Assembly: GCF_004118265.1 (NCBI RefSeq)
Contig: NZ_SDHW01000008.1
Coordinates: forward strand, 62,001-126,000
Direction of reading: 5' to 3'
From: Lacibacter luteus
GTDB lineage: Bacteria > Bacteroidota > Bacteroidia > Chitinophagales > Chitinophagaceae
Length of the DNA stretch: 64,000 nucleotides
Positions 1 through 9,528 of this stretch are shown here, piece after piece. Position 1 is the stretch's first letter; each line of letters begins with the position of its first letter. The position numbers and the translations under genes were made by a program. The notes below the pieces were generated by a model that did not search any database, was not told the DNA's origin, and worked only from the letters and a program-made list of their open reading frames with translations.

Positions 1-882
1 GCAAAACTTATCAAAAAAGAAAAGGCTTTGCACTTTATTGCCATGGGCGATTGGGGGCGTAATGGCGCCGATCATCAATTGCAGGTAGCAAAGCAAATGA
101 GCATTACTGCCAATGAAATAATGTCGCAGTTTACGATTGCCACAGGTGATAATTTTTATCCAAAAGGTGTCATCAGCGAGTTTGATCCGTTATGGAAATA
201 TTCTTTCGAAGATATTTATACCGATTTCCGTTTACAATGGGATTGGTACCCGGTACTCGGCAATCATGATTATATCAGTAGTCCGGATGCACAGGTAAGA
301 TATTCGGGCATCAGCAGGCGATGGAAAATGACTGCACGTTATTACAGCAAAACATTTGCGATCAATGGTGATACTACAAATCAGGTATTGCTTCTGTTCA
401 TTGATACCAATCCGTTCATACCGGAGTTTTATAAAAATGCCGAGTATGGTCCGAATGTAAAAGGACAGGATACAACAAACCAAAAACGCTGGATGGAAAA
501 ACTTCTCAGCACAACATCACCCAACATTAAATGGAAAATAGTTGTAGGACATCATCCCATGTACACCGGTGGCAGCCGAACTGAAGGCTATGATACAAAA
601 GCCATCCGCAATACATTGAAACCGATGTTCGATAAATATAAAGTGGATGTGTACCTGGCAGGTCATGAGCATAGTTTGCAACACATGCAAAGTGCCGGTA
701 ACATGCACCACATTATTTCCGGTGCAGCATCAGAAAAAACACCTGCACGTTTAATTGAAAACAGTTTATTGTCAGCATCAGAATATGGGTTCTTTGTTTT
801 TTCAGTTACCGGCAATGAATTGTTATTGCAGGCTGTGAACGATACCGGGAAAATTATTTACACGTACACGATCAAAAAATAA
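1..882 (+). CDS. Metallophosphoesterase, acid-phosphatase-like (5' end cut by window)
   Basis: The reading frame is open from base 1, so the gene probably begins before the window and the TTG at 28 is not a convincing start. The metallophosphoesterase metal-binding blocks appear in order: GDWG, GDNFYPKG, GNHDY, GHHPMYTGG and GHEH. This spacing matches the tartrate-resistant (purple) acid phosphatase branch, which hydrolyses phosphomonoesters with a dinuclear metal centre. A signal peptide would be expected upstream and is not visible. The next gene begins 7 bp after the stop, which suggests co-transcription with the glycan-degradation genes; removal of phosphate from glycans or phospho-sugars is an inference. 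Confidence 0.85.
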   Translation, partial: AKLIKKEKALHFIAMGDWGRNGADHQLQVAKQMSITANEIMSQFTIATGDNFYPKGVISEFDPLWKYSFEDIYTDFRLQWDWYPVLGNHDYISSPDAQVRYSGISRRWKMTARYYSKTFAINGDTTNQVLLLFIDTNPFIPEFYKNAEYGPNVKGQDTTNQKRWMEKLLSTTSPNIKWKIVVGHHPMYTGGSRTEGYDTKAIRNTLKPMFDKYKVDVYLAGHEHSLQHMQSAGNMHHIISGAASEKTPARLIENSLLSASEYGFFVFSVTGNELLLQAVNDTGKIIYTYTIKK

Positions 883-889
883 TTTCTGT

Positions 890-2098
890 TTGAATCAAGC
901 CACAACATATCACCAACCACCAACAACTGCAAACAACAGGCTTTTATCGCTTGATGCATTGCGTGGTTTTGATATGTTCTGGATCGTAAGCGGCGAAGGA
1001 ATTTTTCATGGACTGGCTGCTGCCATCAAAAACAAATATGGACTTGTACAGGATAAAACAAGCTGGCAGATTGCTGTAACCGATCAGTTGAGTTTTTTTG
1101 AACGCCTGCTTGTTGGCATCAGTAATCAATTGCATCACACAGTCTGGAATGGTTTTACATTTTACGATCTCATTTTTCCACTGTTCATTTTTATTGCCGG
1201 TGTAAGCATGCCTTTTTCTTACAGCAAACAATTGAACGGATTGCCCGATGCAAAAAAGAAGATCTATCGTTCACTCATTAAGCGAACCATTCTTTTATTG
1301 TTGTTAGGTATGATCGTAAATGGTTTGCTGCAATTTAAACCTTATGATGAAACACGTTTTGCAAGTGTACTGGGTCGCATTGCCTTGAGTTGTTTTTTTG
1401 CAGCCATCATTTATCTCAATGCTTCTTTCCGTTGGCGCATTGTGTGGATAGTCGTGTTACTTGTTGGTTATTGGTTGCTCTTAACGTTGATTCCTGTTCC
1501 CGGTTTTGGTGCAGGTAATTTAGCAGCAGAAGGAAATTTTGCAGCATATATCGATCGGTTATTCTTGCCGGGTAAACTGCACCGCAGCGTGTACGATCCT
1601 GAAGGACTACTCTCAACTATTCCTGCCATTGCAACAGCACTGCTGGGCATTTTCACCGGAGAGTTTTTGCGTTTGCAAAAGTATTCAGCAAAAACAAAAG
1701 CGTTGTATTTGACGATAGCAGGAGTGCTGTTATTGCTTGTTGGCTGGCTTTGGGGTTTAGCGTTGCCCATCAATAAAAATATGTGGACCGGTTCTTTTGT
1801 ACTTTACACCGGTGGTTGGAGTTTATTATTACTTGCGCTCTTTTATTTTGTGATCGATGTACTGGGGTATAAGACATGGAGCTTGCCTTTTGTTTGGATG
1901 GGTTGCAATTCTATCTTAATTTATATGGCGGCACATGGAGTGGTGGACTTCCTGTCAACCTCTGAATTTGTATTCGGAGGCATCATCAAACAATTTTCTC
2001 CGCAATGGAGCGAAGCGTTATTATGGACAGGTGTTGCACTCATTCAATTTGCTGCTTTGTATTTTCTTTATAAACGAAAGCTGTTTCTAAAATTGTAA
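890..2098 (+). CDS. Multipass membrane acetyltransferase-like protein (HGSNAT/DUF5009 type)
   Basis: A polytopic membrane protein of 402 residues with about ten hydrophobic segments. It opens with the motif LSLDALRGFDMFWI, typical of the DUF5009 group related to heparan-alpha-glucosaminide N-acetyltransferase. Relatives move acetyl groups from cytoplasmic acetyl-CoA to amino sugars across the membrane, or are uncharacterised neighbours of glycan-utilisation loci. The start is TTG at 890; no in-frame ATG precedes the conserved motif, so TTG is accepted. It sits 7 bp after the phosphatase and 21 bp before the symporter, consistent with one operon. The family call is firm; the substrate is unknown. 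Confidence 0.8.
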   Translation: MNQATTYHQPPTTANNRLLSLDALRGFDMFWIVSGEGIFHGLAAAIKNKYGLVQDKTSWQIAVTDQLSFFERLLVGISNQLHHTVWNGFTFYDLIFPLFIFIAGVSMPFSYSKQLNGLPDAKKKIYRSLIKRTILLLLLGMIVNGLLQFKPYDETRFASVLGRIALSCFFAAIIYLNASFRWRIVWIVVLLVGYWLLLTLIPVPGFGAGNLAAEGNFAAYIDRLFLPGKLHRSVYDPEGLLSTIPAIATALLGIFTGEFLRLQKYSAKTKALYLTIAGVLLLLVGWLWGLALPINKNMWTGSFVLYTGGWSLLLLALFYFVIDVLGYKTWSLPFVWMGCNSILIYMAAHGVVDFLSTSEFVFGGIIKQFSPQWSEALLWTGVALIQFAALYFLYKRKLFLKL

Positions 2099-2119
2099 AA
2101 CGATTAACGTACTTGCCAA

Positions 2120-3754
2120 ATGCACAAACTATTACCAGCCGATTACATTGTCTTTTTTATCTACTTCATTGCTGTGTCTGCTTATGGATATTATATCTAC
2201 CATAAGAAGAAATCGGCAACGATGAACTCCAATGATTTTTTTCTTGCTGAAGGTTCGCTCACCTGGTGGGCCATTGGTGCCTCACTCATTGCATCGAATA
2301 TTTCTGCCGAACATTTTATTGGCATGAGTGGTTCGGGCTTTGCATTGGGGCTTGCCATTTCAACCTACGAGTGGGCATCGGCAGCAACGCTCATCATTGT
2401 TGCGGTGTTCATCATTCCGTTGTATCTCAAGAATAAGATCTACACTATGCCGCAGTTTTTGGCAAAGCGGTATAACGATAGTGTAAGCACTATCATGGCC
2501 GTGTTCTGGTTACTGGTGTATGTGTTTGTAAATCTCACTTCCATTATTTATCTCGGTGCATTAGCCATTTCTTCTATTTCACCCATCAGTTTTGAATGGA
2601 GCATTGTTGGCTTGAGTGTGTTCTCCATTATTGTAACACTCGGTGGTATGAAAGTAATTGGTTATACCGATGTGATACAGGTGTTGGTGTTGCTCATCGG
2701 TGGATTGGTGACAACTTACTTGGCACTTTCATTGCTGGCAGATAAGTTTGGCTTTGATGGAAATATCCTGGAAGCATTAGGTGTATTACGCAAAGAAGCA
2801 CCCGATCATTTTCATATGATCTTTGATAAATCAAGTCCGCATTACAAAGAGTTGCCTGGCTTGTCGGTATTGATTGGCGGTATGTTGATCAACAACCTGG
2901 CGTATTGGGGATGCAATCAATACATTGTGCAGCGTGCATTGGGTGCTGATCTGAAAACTGCACGCAATGGAATTTTATTTGCGGCCTTTTTAAAATTGTT
3001 GATTCCTGTTATTGCAGTGCTGCCCGGTATTACCATGTATGTAATGCATCAGAACGGAATGTTTCAACAGGAGATGATGGATGCAGCAACAGGCACCATC
3101 AAACCCGATCATGCTTATCCAACCTTAATGAATTTATTGCCGGCTGGTTTAAAAGGTGTGGCCTTTGCTGCATTAACGGCTGCTATTGTTGCATCGCTTG
3201 CAGGTAAGGCCAACAGCATCTCTACTATTTTTTCACTCGATATTTATAAAAAGTATTTTGATAAAGACGCATCCGATAAGAAAGTGGTGCGTGTGGGTCG
3301 TTGGGCCGTGATCATTTCGATGTTGATCGCAGCCATTGTAACGCCTGCATTAAAATCACTCGACCAGGCTTATCAATTCATACAGGAGTATGTTGGTTTC
3401 TTTTCGCCCGGCGTATTGGCCATCTTTTTATTGGGTATGTTCTGGAAACGCACAACAGCAGCAGCTGCATTGGCAGGCGCAGTGTTAACCATTCCAATTT
3501 CAACGGTGTTGAAATTTTTACCAACATGGACAAACGGTGCATTCCCTGATTATCCATTCCTCGATCGTATGACCATCACCTTCTTTGTAATTGCCATCAT
3601 TATGATCATGATGAGTTTATTGAAACCAAACAAACCCGGCGATACACATTCAATTGAAGTGGATAAGAGCTGGTTCAAAGTATCAACAGAGTTTATCATT
3701 GGCTCTGTAATTATTTGTGGTGTGCTTGTAGCATTGTACACGGTGTTCTGGTAA
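2120..3754 (+). CDS. Sodium/sugar symporter, SSS family (vSGLT-like)
   Basis: A protein of 544 residues with about 14 hydrophobic segments. The N-terminal region (ASLIASNISAEHFIGMSGSG, roughly residues 54-73) closely resembles the sodium- and substrate-binding first helix of bacterial SGLT transporters such as the Vibrio galactose symporter. Family members couple inward sodium flow to uptake of sugars. Here it would import monosaccharides released by the neighbouring hydrolases, plausibly galactose given the GH2-GH53 enzyme downstream, though galacturonate or mannose are alternatives. It lies 21 bp after the acetyltransferase-like gene and 4 bp before the next one. Confidence 0.9.
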   Translation: MHKLLPADYIVFFIYFIAVSAYGYYIYHKKKSATMNSNDFFLAEGSLTWWAIGASLIASNISAEHFIGMSGSGFALGLAISTYEWASAATLIIVAVFIIPLYLKNKIYTMPQFLAKRYNDSVSTIMAVFWLLVYVFVNLTSIIYLGALAISSISPISFEWSIVGLSVFSIIVTLGGMKVIGYTDVIQVLVLLIGGLVTTYLALSLLADKFGFDGNILEALGVLRKEAPDHFHMIFDKSSPHYKELPGLSVLIGGMLINNLAYWGCNQYIVQRALGADLKTARNGILFAAFLKLLIPVIAVLPGITMYVMHQNGMFQQEMMDAATGTIKPDHAYPTLMNLLPAGLKGVAFAALTAAIVASLAGKANSISTIFSLDIYKKYFDKDASDKKVVRVGRWAVIISMLIAAIVTPALKSLDQAYQFIQEYVGFFSPGVLAIFLLGMFWKRTTAAAALAGAVLTIPISTVLKFLPTWTNGAFPDYPFLDRMTITFFVIAIIMIMMSLLKPNKPGDTHSIEVDKSWFKVSTEFIIGSVIICGVLVALYTVFW

Positions 3755-3758
3755 TGTT

Positions 3759-5546
3759 ATGCATGCATTAAATGAAATGAAGATGAACAGAAATGATTTT
3801 TTGAAATTAGGAACAATGGCGGCATTGAGTCCGTTGTTTGTAAAAGCAACTGCTGCAGATTTTTCAGCACCAGTTGATACTGAGTTGATGAATCGTTTGC
3901 TTACAGCAAATAATCAACAGGCATCGTTGCTGATGACTTCTGTGAAAGAAGGCAACCTGCGTTTCAGTCGCATGATCGCTTATGATATTGCGGTGCTTAC
4001 AGCTGCTTATTGTGCAAAAGGATCGACTTATTATCATAATGCTGAAGTGGTGAGCAAGATCGATCTGCTTGTGAAGTTTTTGGCAAGTGCACAATCGGCA
4101 GATGGTACTGTGAATGTGGGTAATCTTGAATCGCCACCTGATACAGCATTTCTGATCGAGATACTTGGTCCGGCTGCATCCATCATGCGGAAAGACAACA
4201 GCAACGATTTAAAAGATGTGCAGCAACAGTTAAAAGAAATTTTATTGAAAGCTGGTGAAGGACTTGTCACTGGAGGTATTCATACGCCCAATCATCGCTG
4301 GGTTATTTGTGCGGCATTGGCGCAGATCAATCATTTGTATCCGCATCAGAAATACATCAACCGCATCAACGATTGGTTAGGTGAAGGAGTTTATATTGAT
4401 GCTGATGGTCATTACCCCGAACGCAGCGGTATTTATTCCGGTGTAGAGAATACGGCATTTATTACAGTGGCAAGATTGGCGAACAAGCCATCGCTATATG
4501 CACCTGTTCGAAAAAATCTTTCGATGTATTATTATTATATCGAACCGAATGGTGAACTGGTCCGCAATGATTCAAGACGGCAGGATCAGTACGAGTATGC
4601 TGCAAAAACGAGTACGCTGTTTTATCTGCAATACCGTTTTATGGCAGTTCATGAAAAGAACAAACTCTTTGCTGCTATCTGCAAACAGATCGAAGCGACA
4701 AAGGATTTTGAAAAAGATGTGCTTACCCGTTCGTTGTTTTATTTTTTAGAAGATGAAATATTGCAGCAACAACTACCAACAGCAGAAACAGTATCCGATC
4801 GTTACGAAAAACTATTTCCGACATCGCATTTGTTACGAATAAAAGAGAAGAATACAACAATGACGTTGTTTGGCGGCACCGATCAGCCTTTGTTGATTGC
4901 ATCGGGTCGTTCCAACTCGCCTGATTTCTTTTCGTACAGAAGAGGTGATGCAGTACTGAAGTACATGCGTTTGTCTTCCAGCTTTTTCAGCATGGGTTAT
5001 TTCTACAGTGATGGATTAAAGAAAGAAGGAAACAGTTATGTGCTGCGGAAAAAACTGGAGATACCTTACTACCAACCACTCCCCAAAGAGAAACGAAAAG
5101 CAAATGGTGATTATAAATTGTCGCCAAGTGTTGATGATCGTTTCTGGAATAAAATGGATTTCAGCAATCGCCCTGTGAGTAATGTAAAAACATTGGAAAC
5201 AATCATTCGCTTAACAGAAATAAGAGGAACAGTGGAACTGGAATTTGAACTGAAAGGAATGAAAGGGGTGCCGGTTACGATTGAATTGTGTTTTAAAGAA
5301 GGCGGACAATTAACTGGTGTTGCGGCTGCGGATGCAAACGGCAATAGTTTTCTTGAACAGGGCACAGGTGAATATCGTTCGGGTAATGATGTGATCAATT
5401 TTGGCCCCGGTGCAAATACACATAAACAGGTGTTGAATCTCGAAGGCGAACGTTACAGCACCCATTTCGGAACATTACGTACCAAAGGAGAGCATGTGTA
5501 CATTACAGGTACAACGCCTTTCAAACACAAATTGACATTCAGCTGA
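3759..5546 (+). CDS. Secreted protein, heparinase II/III-like alpha/alpha-toroid (putative lyase)
   Basis: 595 residues. Three in-frame ATGs (3759, 3777, 3783) are possible; the last gives the most natural export signal (MNRNDFLKLGTMAALSPLF). The first 330 residues are helical and contain NHRW, an ERSGIYSGVENTAF block and a conserved Tyr/Arg-rich stretch, reminiscent of the alpha/alpha-toroid of heparinase II/III-type polysaccharide lyases. The last 200 residues look beta-rich. I do not recognise a specific family, so lyase activity is inference from fold impression and from lying between a symporter and a GH28 enzyme. It could instead be a non-catalytic or hydrolytic toroid protein. Confidence 0.6.
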   Translation: MHALNEMKMNRNDFLKLGTMAALSPLFVKATAADFSAPVDTELMNRLLTANNQQASLLMTSVKEGNLRFSRMIAYDIAVLTAAYCAKGSTYYHNAEVVSKIDLLVKFLASAQSADGTVNVGNLESPPDTAFLIEILGPAASIMRKDNSNDLKDVQQQLKEILLKAGEGLVTGGIHTPNHRWVICAALAQINHLYPHQKYINRINDWLGEGVYIDADGHYPERSGIYSGVENTAFITVARLANKPSLYAPVRKNLSMYYYYIEPNGELVRNDSRRQDQYEYAAKTSTLFYLQYRFMAVHEKNKLFAAICKQIEATKDFEKDVLTRSLFYFLEDEILQQQLPTAETVSDRYEKLFPTSHLLRIKEKNTTMTLFGGTDQPLLIASGRSNSPDFFSYRRGDAVLKYMRLSSSFFSMGYFYSDGLKKEGNSYVLRKKLEIPYYQPLPKEKRKANGDYKLSPSVDDRFWNKMDFSNRPVSNVKTLETIIRLTEIRGTVELEFELKGMKGVPVTIELCFKEGGQLTGVAAADANGNSFLEQGTGEYRSGNDVINFGPGANTHKQVLNLEGERYSTHFGTLRTKGEHVYITGTTPFKHKLTFS

Positions 5547-5571
5547 TCGCTGAGATTATTTAATAAGAGAA

Positions 5572-7179
5572 ATGAAGAAGATCGTTTTTATAACAGCGAT
5601 GTTATTGGTTGTTGAATTTGTTTTTTGTCAGCAGAAAGAATTTTTAATTACTGCTTTTGCTGCAAAGGCAGATGGCAGAACCAATAATGCAAAATTTATT
5701 CAGGCAGCAATTGATAAAGCTGCAGCAGCTGGTGGCGGCAAAGTAATTGTATCGAGAGGGAAATTTGTAACCGGTCCACTTGTGTTAAAGAGTGGAGTGG
5801 AACTTCATTTGCAGCAGGGAGCTGTATTACTGGGCAGCACCAGCAGAATGGATTACGGAAAAGAAGCAGCACAGGCGCTCATTAGTGCAGTGAATCAAAA
5901 CAACATTGCAATAACAGGCAAAGGTGAAATTGATGGACGAGGTGCTGAACTGGTGGAAGATGTATATCGTTTATTGAAAGCAGGAAAGATCACTGATGCA
6001 GAATGGAAAACAAAACGGCCAACAGAACATAATCGTCCTAAACTTTTGTTGTTTGAATTGTGTAATAATATTCGTGTTACAGGTGTAACAATCAAGAATG
6101 GTTCGGGCTGGGTGCAGGATTATATCCGTTGCAATAATCTTATCATTGATAGTATTACTGTTAACAGCGTCAGTTACTGGAACAACGATGGTATTGATAT
6201 CAGCAATTCAAAAAATGTTACCATCACCAACTGTTATGTAAATGCAGCAGATGATGCCGTATGTTTAAAATCGGATGGAAAAGAACCGGACAGTTGCGTT
6301 AATGTTTACATTGCTAATTGCAAACTCCGCAGCAGCGCCAATGCCGTAAAGTTTGGTACTTCATCAAAAGGCGGTTTCAGAAATATTGTGGTAAAAAATA
6401 TTGAAGTGTCGGATACCTATCGTTCAGCGATTGCACTGGAAGCAGTGGATGGTGGCTTTCTGGAGAATGTAGAAGTACAGCATATAAAAGCAATCAATAC
6501 AGGTAATGCTATTTTCATCAAACTTGGTCACCGGAATAAAGATGCACGTTACAGTGTGGTGCGCAACATTCACATTAAAGACATGTATGTAGAAGTGCCT
6601 GCAACAAAACCCGACAAAGGGTATAACATGGAAGGACCATTGCTGCGTTATCCTCCGGGCGTTTTTCCCGCAAAGCCAGGCGAAGCGCAAAGTGTTTCTC
6701 CATGGAATCATACATTGAATGATAGCACTGCAATCATTTACAAACACAATGTATTTCCTTCTTCTATTTCAGGATTACCCGGTCATGATGTGGAATCGGT
6801 CACATTGGAGAATATTGAAATTGTGTACGAAGGTGGTGCGGATAAACAACGGGCTTATTTTCCCTGGCAATCGTTAACAAAGATCACCGAAGCAGAAACG
6901 GCTTATCCCGAGTTTTCGATGTTTGGTGAATTACCTGCGTGGGGTTTGTATGTGCGACATGCAAAAAACATTCAACTGAAAAATGTAACACTGCGTTATA
7001 AAGAAGAAGATTTTCGTGTGCCTTGTATTTTTGATGATGTAAAAGAATTGCAGATACAGCAACTCACAATTCCGCAAAGCAAAGAAATGCCGGTGTTGCT
7101 GTTAAACAATGTAAAGGGTTACAGTTTCAAGGAACTTCGTTTACCCAAGCCGGAAAGCGAAGCAATTATTGTTCAATAG
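5572..7179 (+). CDS. GH28-family (polygalacturonase-like) beta-helix glycosidase
   Basis: 535 residues with a signal peptide ending near FCQQ (about residue 20). The N-terminus has the pectin-lyase-fold opening (FAAKADGRTNNAKFIQAAID), followed by beta-helix coils. The GH28 acidic pair regions are NNDGIDI (204-210) and ADDAVCLKS (226-234). The classical GHG and RIK motifs of fungal polygalacturonases are replaced by SSANAVKFG and RSAIALE, as in many bacterial GH28 paralogues. The family usually hydrolyses alpha-galacturonosyl linkages in pectins; the exact linkage cannot be read here. It lies 25 bp downstream of the putative lyase and 11 bp before GH92. Confidence 0.88.
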   Translation: MKKIVFITAMLLVVEFVFCQQKEFLITAFAAKADGRTNNAKFIQAAIDKAAAAGGGKVIVSRGKFVTGPLVLKSGVELHLQQGAVLLGSTSRMDYGKEAAQALISAVNQNNIAITGKGEIDGRGAELVEDVYRLLKAGKITDAEWKTKRPTEHNRPKLLLFELCNNIRVTGVTIKNGSGWVQDYIRCNNLIIDSITVNSVSYWNNDGIDISNSKNVTITNCYVNAADDAVCLKSDGKEPDSCVNVYIANCKLRSSANAVKFGTSSKGGFRNIVVKNIEVSDTYRSAIALEAVDGGFLENVEVQHIKAINTGNAIFIKLGHRNKDARYSVVRNIHIKDMYVEVPATKPDKGYNMEGPLLRYPPGVFPAKPGEAQSVSPWNHTLNDSTAIIYKHNVFPSSISGLPGHDVESVTLENIEIVYEGGADKQRAYFPWQSLTKITEAETAYPEFSMFGELPAWGLYVRHAKNIQLKNVTLRYKEEDFRVPCIFDDVKELQIQQLTIPQSKEMPVLLLNNVKGYSFKELRLPKPESEAIIVQ

Positions 7180-7190
7180 AATTACAGGTT

Positions 7191-9518
7191 ATGAAGAGAG
7201 TGACACAACAGAAGATAAATAGTAGCAATGCAGGCGACTACATAAAAAAAATATTCAGCTTACTGTTAGCAATGGCCTCGATGGAATTTGCAACTGCACA
7301 AAATTTAATGCAGTATGTGCAGCCATTATCGGGCACGGCATCATCTACAACCACCGCAGCTATTAAACACAGCGAAGCAGGCGGAACAGAAACAAACGCC
7401 AACACCATTCCGGCAGTCACACTTCCGTTTGCAATGATCCAATGGACAGCTCAAACAAAACAAACAGAGAATAAATGTGTGCCGCCTTACTTCTATAAAG
7501 ATTCGTTACTCACGGGTTTTCGTGGGTCGCATTGGTTGAGTGGTTCCTGCACGCAGGATTACGGAAGCTTTACGGTGATGCCGATTGCCGGCACATTAAA
7601 AACAACAGCGAAAGATTATGCCGTTCGCTTTTCGCATAAAGATGAAATCACTTCGCCAGCTTATTACAAAGTGAAAGCCGGTGCAGTGATAACAGAGATC
7701 ACTTCCACACTTCGTTGTGGCTTGTTGAAGTTTACCATGCAGCAGGATGATAGTTTGTATGTGTTGGTGACACCTAACAGCGATTATGCAAAAGGCTTTG
7801 TAAAAGTGGATGCAGCAAAAGGAGAGATATGGGGTTACAATCCGGCGCATCGTATTTACCAGGGTTGGGGCGAACCAACAGGTTTCAGCGGTTGGTTTTA
7901 TATAAAGATCGAAAAGCGTTTTACAAAGCGTGGCACATTTGCTGGTGCAACTGTTTTTGCCAATGATAGTGTGTTGCAGAAGAAAGAAGGAGGTGCATTT
8001 GCCGGATTCAAGTTGAAGAAAGGTGAGCAGTTGCTGTTGCGTATCGGCACATCGTTCAGCAGTTTGGCAGCAGCAAGGAAAAATTTAGCAACAGAAGTTG
8101 GTGCAAAAGGTTTTGATGCCATACGTGCAGCTTCCACACAGCAATGGGAAAAAGCATTGTCACAGGTGCAGGTGCAAACAAACAATGAAAAAGATAAGCG
8201 TGTGTTTTATACAGCGATGTATCATTCCATGCAACATCCACGTTTGTTCAGCGATGTGGATGGAACGTATCCTTTGTTTGCAGGTCATGCAAAGCTGAAA
8301 AAAATGAATGGTAATTATTACGATGATTTTTCGATGTGGGATATTTACCGTGCACAATTGCCTTTGCTGGAAATTTTGAATCCAACGATGACGAATGATT
8401 TTGTGCGTTCGTTGATCTTGAAAAGTGAGCAGGGTGGTTGGTTACCCATCTTTCCCTGCTGGAACAGTTACACTGCTGCCATGATCGGCGATCATGTAAC
8501 TGCATTCATTGCTTCGGCGTATAACAAAGGCATTCGTAATTATGATGTACATGCTGCTTATGCATTGATGCGGAAGAATGCATTTGAAACACCGGCCAGT
8601 TTTGCTGAGTATAAAAATGGTATGGGACGAAGAGCATTAACCTCGTACCTGCAATATGGTTTTGTGCCAATGGAAGACAGTGTACAGGAAGCCTTTCATA
8701 AAAAAGAACAGGTGAGCCGAACATTGGAATATGCGTTTGATGATTATGCATTAAGTGTTGTGGCAAAGGGATTGAATAAAACAGAAGATCATAGACTGCT
8801 TGCAAAACGTTCGCTCAATTATAAAAATGTGTTTGATTCTTCTGTTGGTATGATGCGTGGCCGGTCATCAACAGGAAAATGGCACGAACCATTCCGTCCC
8901 GATCTGCGTGAACCTTATATCACCGAAGGAACACCACGGCAGTATACGTTTTACGTACCACAGGATATTCCCGGTTTGGCAAAGCTGATGGGTGGAACAA
9001 CAGCATTTGAAAATGCATTGGATAGTTTGTTCAGCAAAAATGAATACTGGCATGGCAATGAACCCGGTCACCAGATACCGTTTTTGTATAACTACACTTC
9101 ATCGCCTTGCAAAACACAAAGCGAAGTACGCAGAATATTGGCAGAAGAATACAGTGATGGCCCCGGTGGATTAAGTGGCAATGATGATGCAGGACAAATG
9201 AGTGCATGGTATGTGTTTGCTGCAATGGGTTTTTATCCTGTCGATCCTGTTTCAAATAATTATCAGCTGAATTCTCCTTTGTTTGATAAGGTAACGATGA
9301 AGTTAAAAGGAAACAAAACATTCACATTGCAAACGCATAAAGCAAATCCGCAATCGCTTTACATTGATAAAGTAAAATGGAACGGAGTGCCCTACAACAA
9401 AAACTATATCACTTATCAAATGATCATGCAGGGCGGTATGCTGGAATTGTGGTTGACTGATAAGCCAACACAATGGGGTGCATTGCCTGCAAACAGACCA
9501 ACAGGTTTAACTCAATAA
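7191..9518 (+). CDS. GH92 exo-alpha-mannosidase
   Basis: 775 residues. The mature N-terminus has YVQPLSGTA and a GGTETNANTIPAVTLPFAM block typical of GH92. The hallmark GNDDAGQMSAWYVFAAMGFYP, including the catalytic-region Asp residues and a calcium-site context, lies near residues 662-683. GH92 enzymes are calcium-dependent inverting exo-mannosidases acting on alpha-1,2, -1,3 or -1,4 mannosides of N-glycans or yeast mannan. A hydrophobic segment near residues 20-37 (FSLLLAMASMEFATAQ) is a probable signal peptide. It sits between two GH28 genes with 10-11 bp gaps. A mannosidase here fits glycoprotein degradation better than pectin, which makes the locus mixed. Confidence 0.92.
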   Translation: MKRVTQQKINSSNAGDYIKKIFSLLLAMASMEFATAQNLMQYVQPLSGTASSTTTAAIKHSEAGGTETNANTIPAVTLPFAMIQWTAQTKQTENKCVPPYFYKDSLLTGFRGSHWLSGSCTQDYGSFTVMPIAGTLKTTAKDYAVRFSHKDEITSPAYYKVKAGAVITEITSTLRCGLLKFTMQQDDSLYVLVTPNSDYAKGFVKVDAAKGEIWGYNPAHRIYQGWGEPTGFSGWFYIKIEKRFTKRGTFAGATVFANDSVLQKKEGGAFAGFKLKKGEQLLLRIGTSFSSLAAARKNLATEVGAKGFDAIRAASTQQWEKALSQVQVQTNNEKDKRVFYTAMYHSMQHPRLFSDVDGTYPLFAGHAKLKKMNGNYYDDFSMWDIYRAQLPLLEILNPTMTNDFVRSLILKSEQGGWLPIFPCWNSYTAAMIGDHVTAFIASAYNKGIRNYDVHAAYALMRKNAFETPASFAEYKNGMGRRALTSYLQYGFVPMEDSVQEAFHKKEQVSRTLEYAFDDYALSVVAKGLNKTEDHRLLAKRSLNYKNVFDSSVGMMRGRSSTGKWHEPFRPDLREPYITEGTPRQYTFYVPQDIPGLAKLMGGTTAFENALDSLFSKNEYWHGNEPGHQIPFLYNYTSSPCKTQSEVRRILAEEYSDGPGGLSGNDDAGQMSAWYVFAAMGFYPVDPVSNNYQLNSPLFDKVTMKLKGNKTFTLQTHKANPQSLYIDKVKWNGVPYNKNYITYQMIMQGGMLELWLTDKPTQWGALPANRPTGLTQ

Positions 9519-9528
9519 AAGAATAGTC

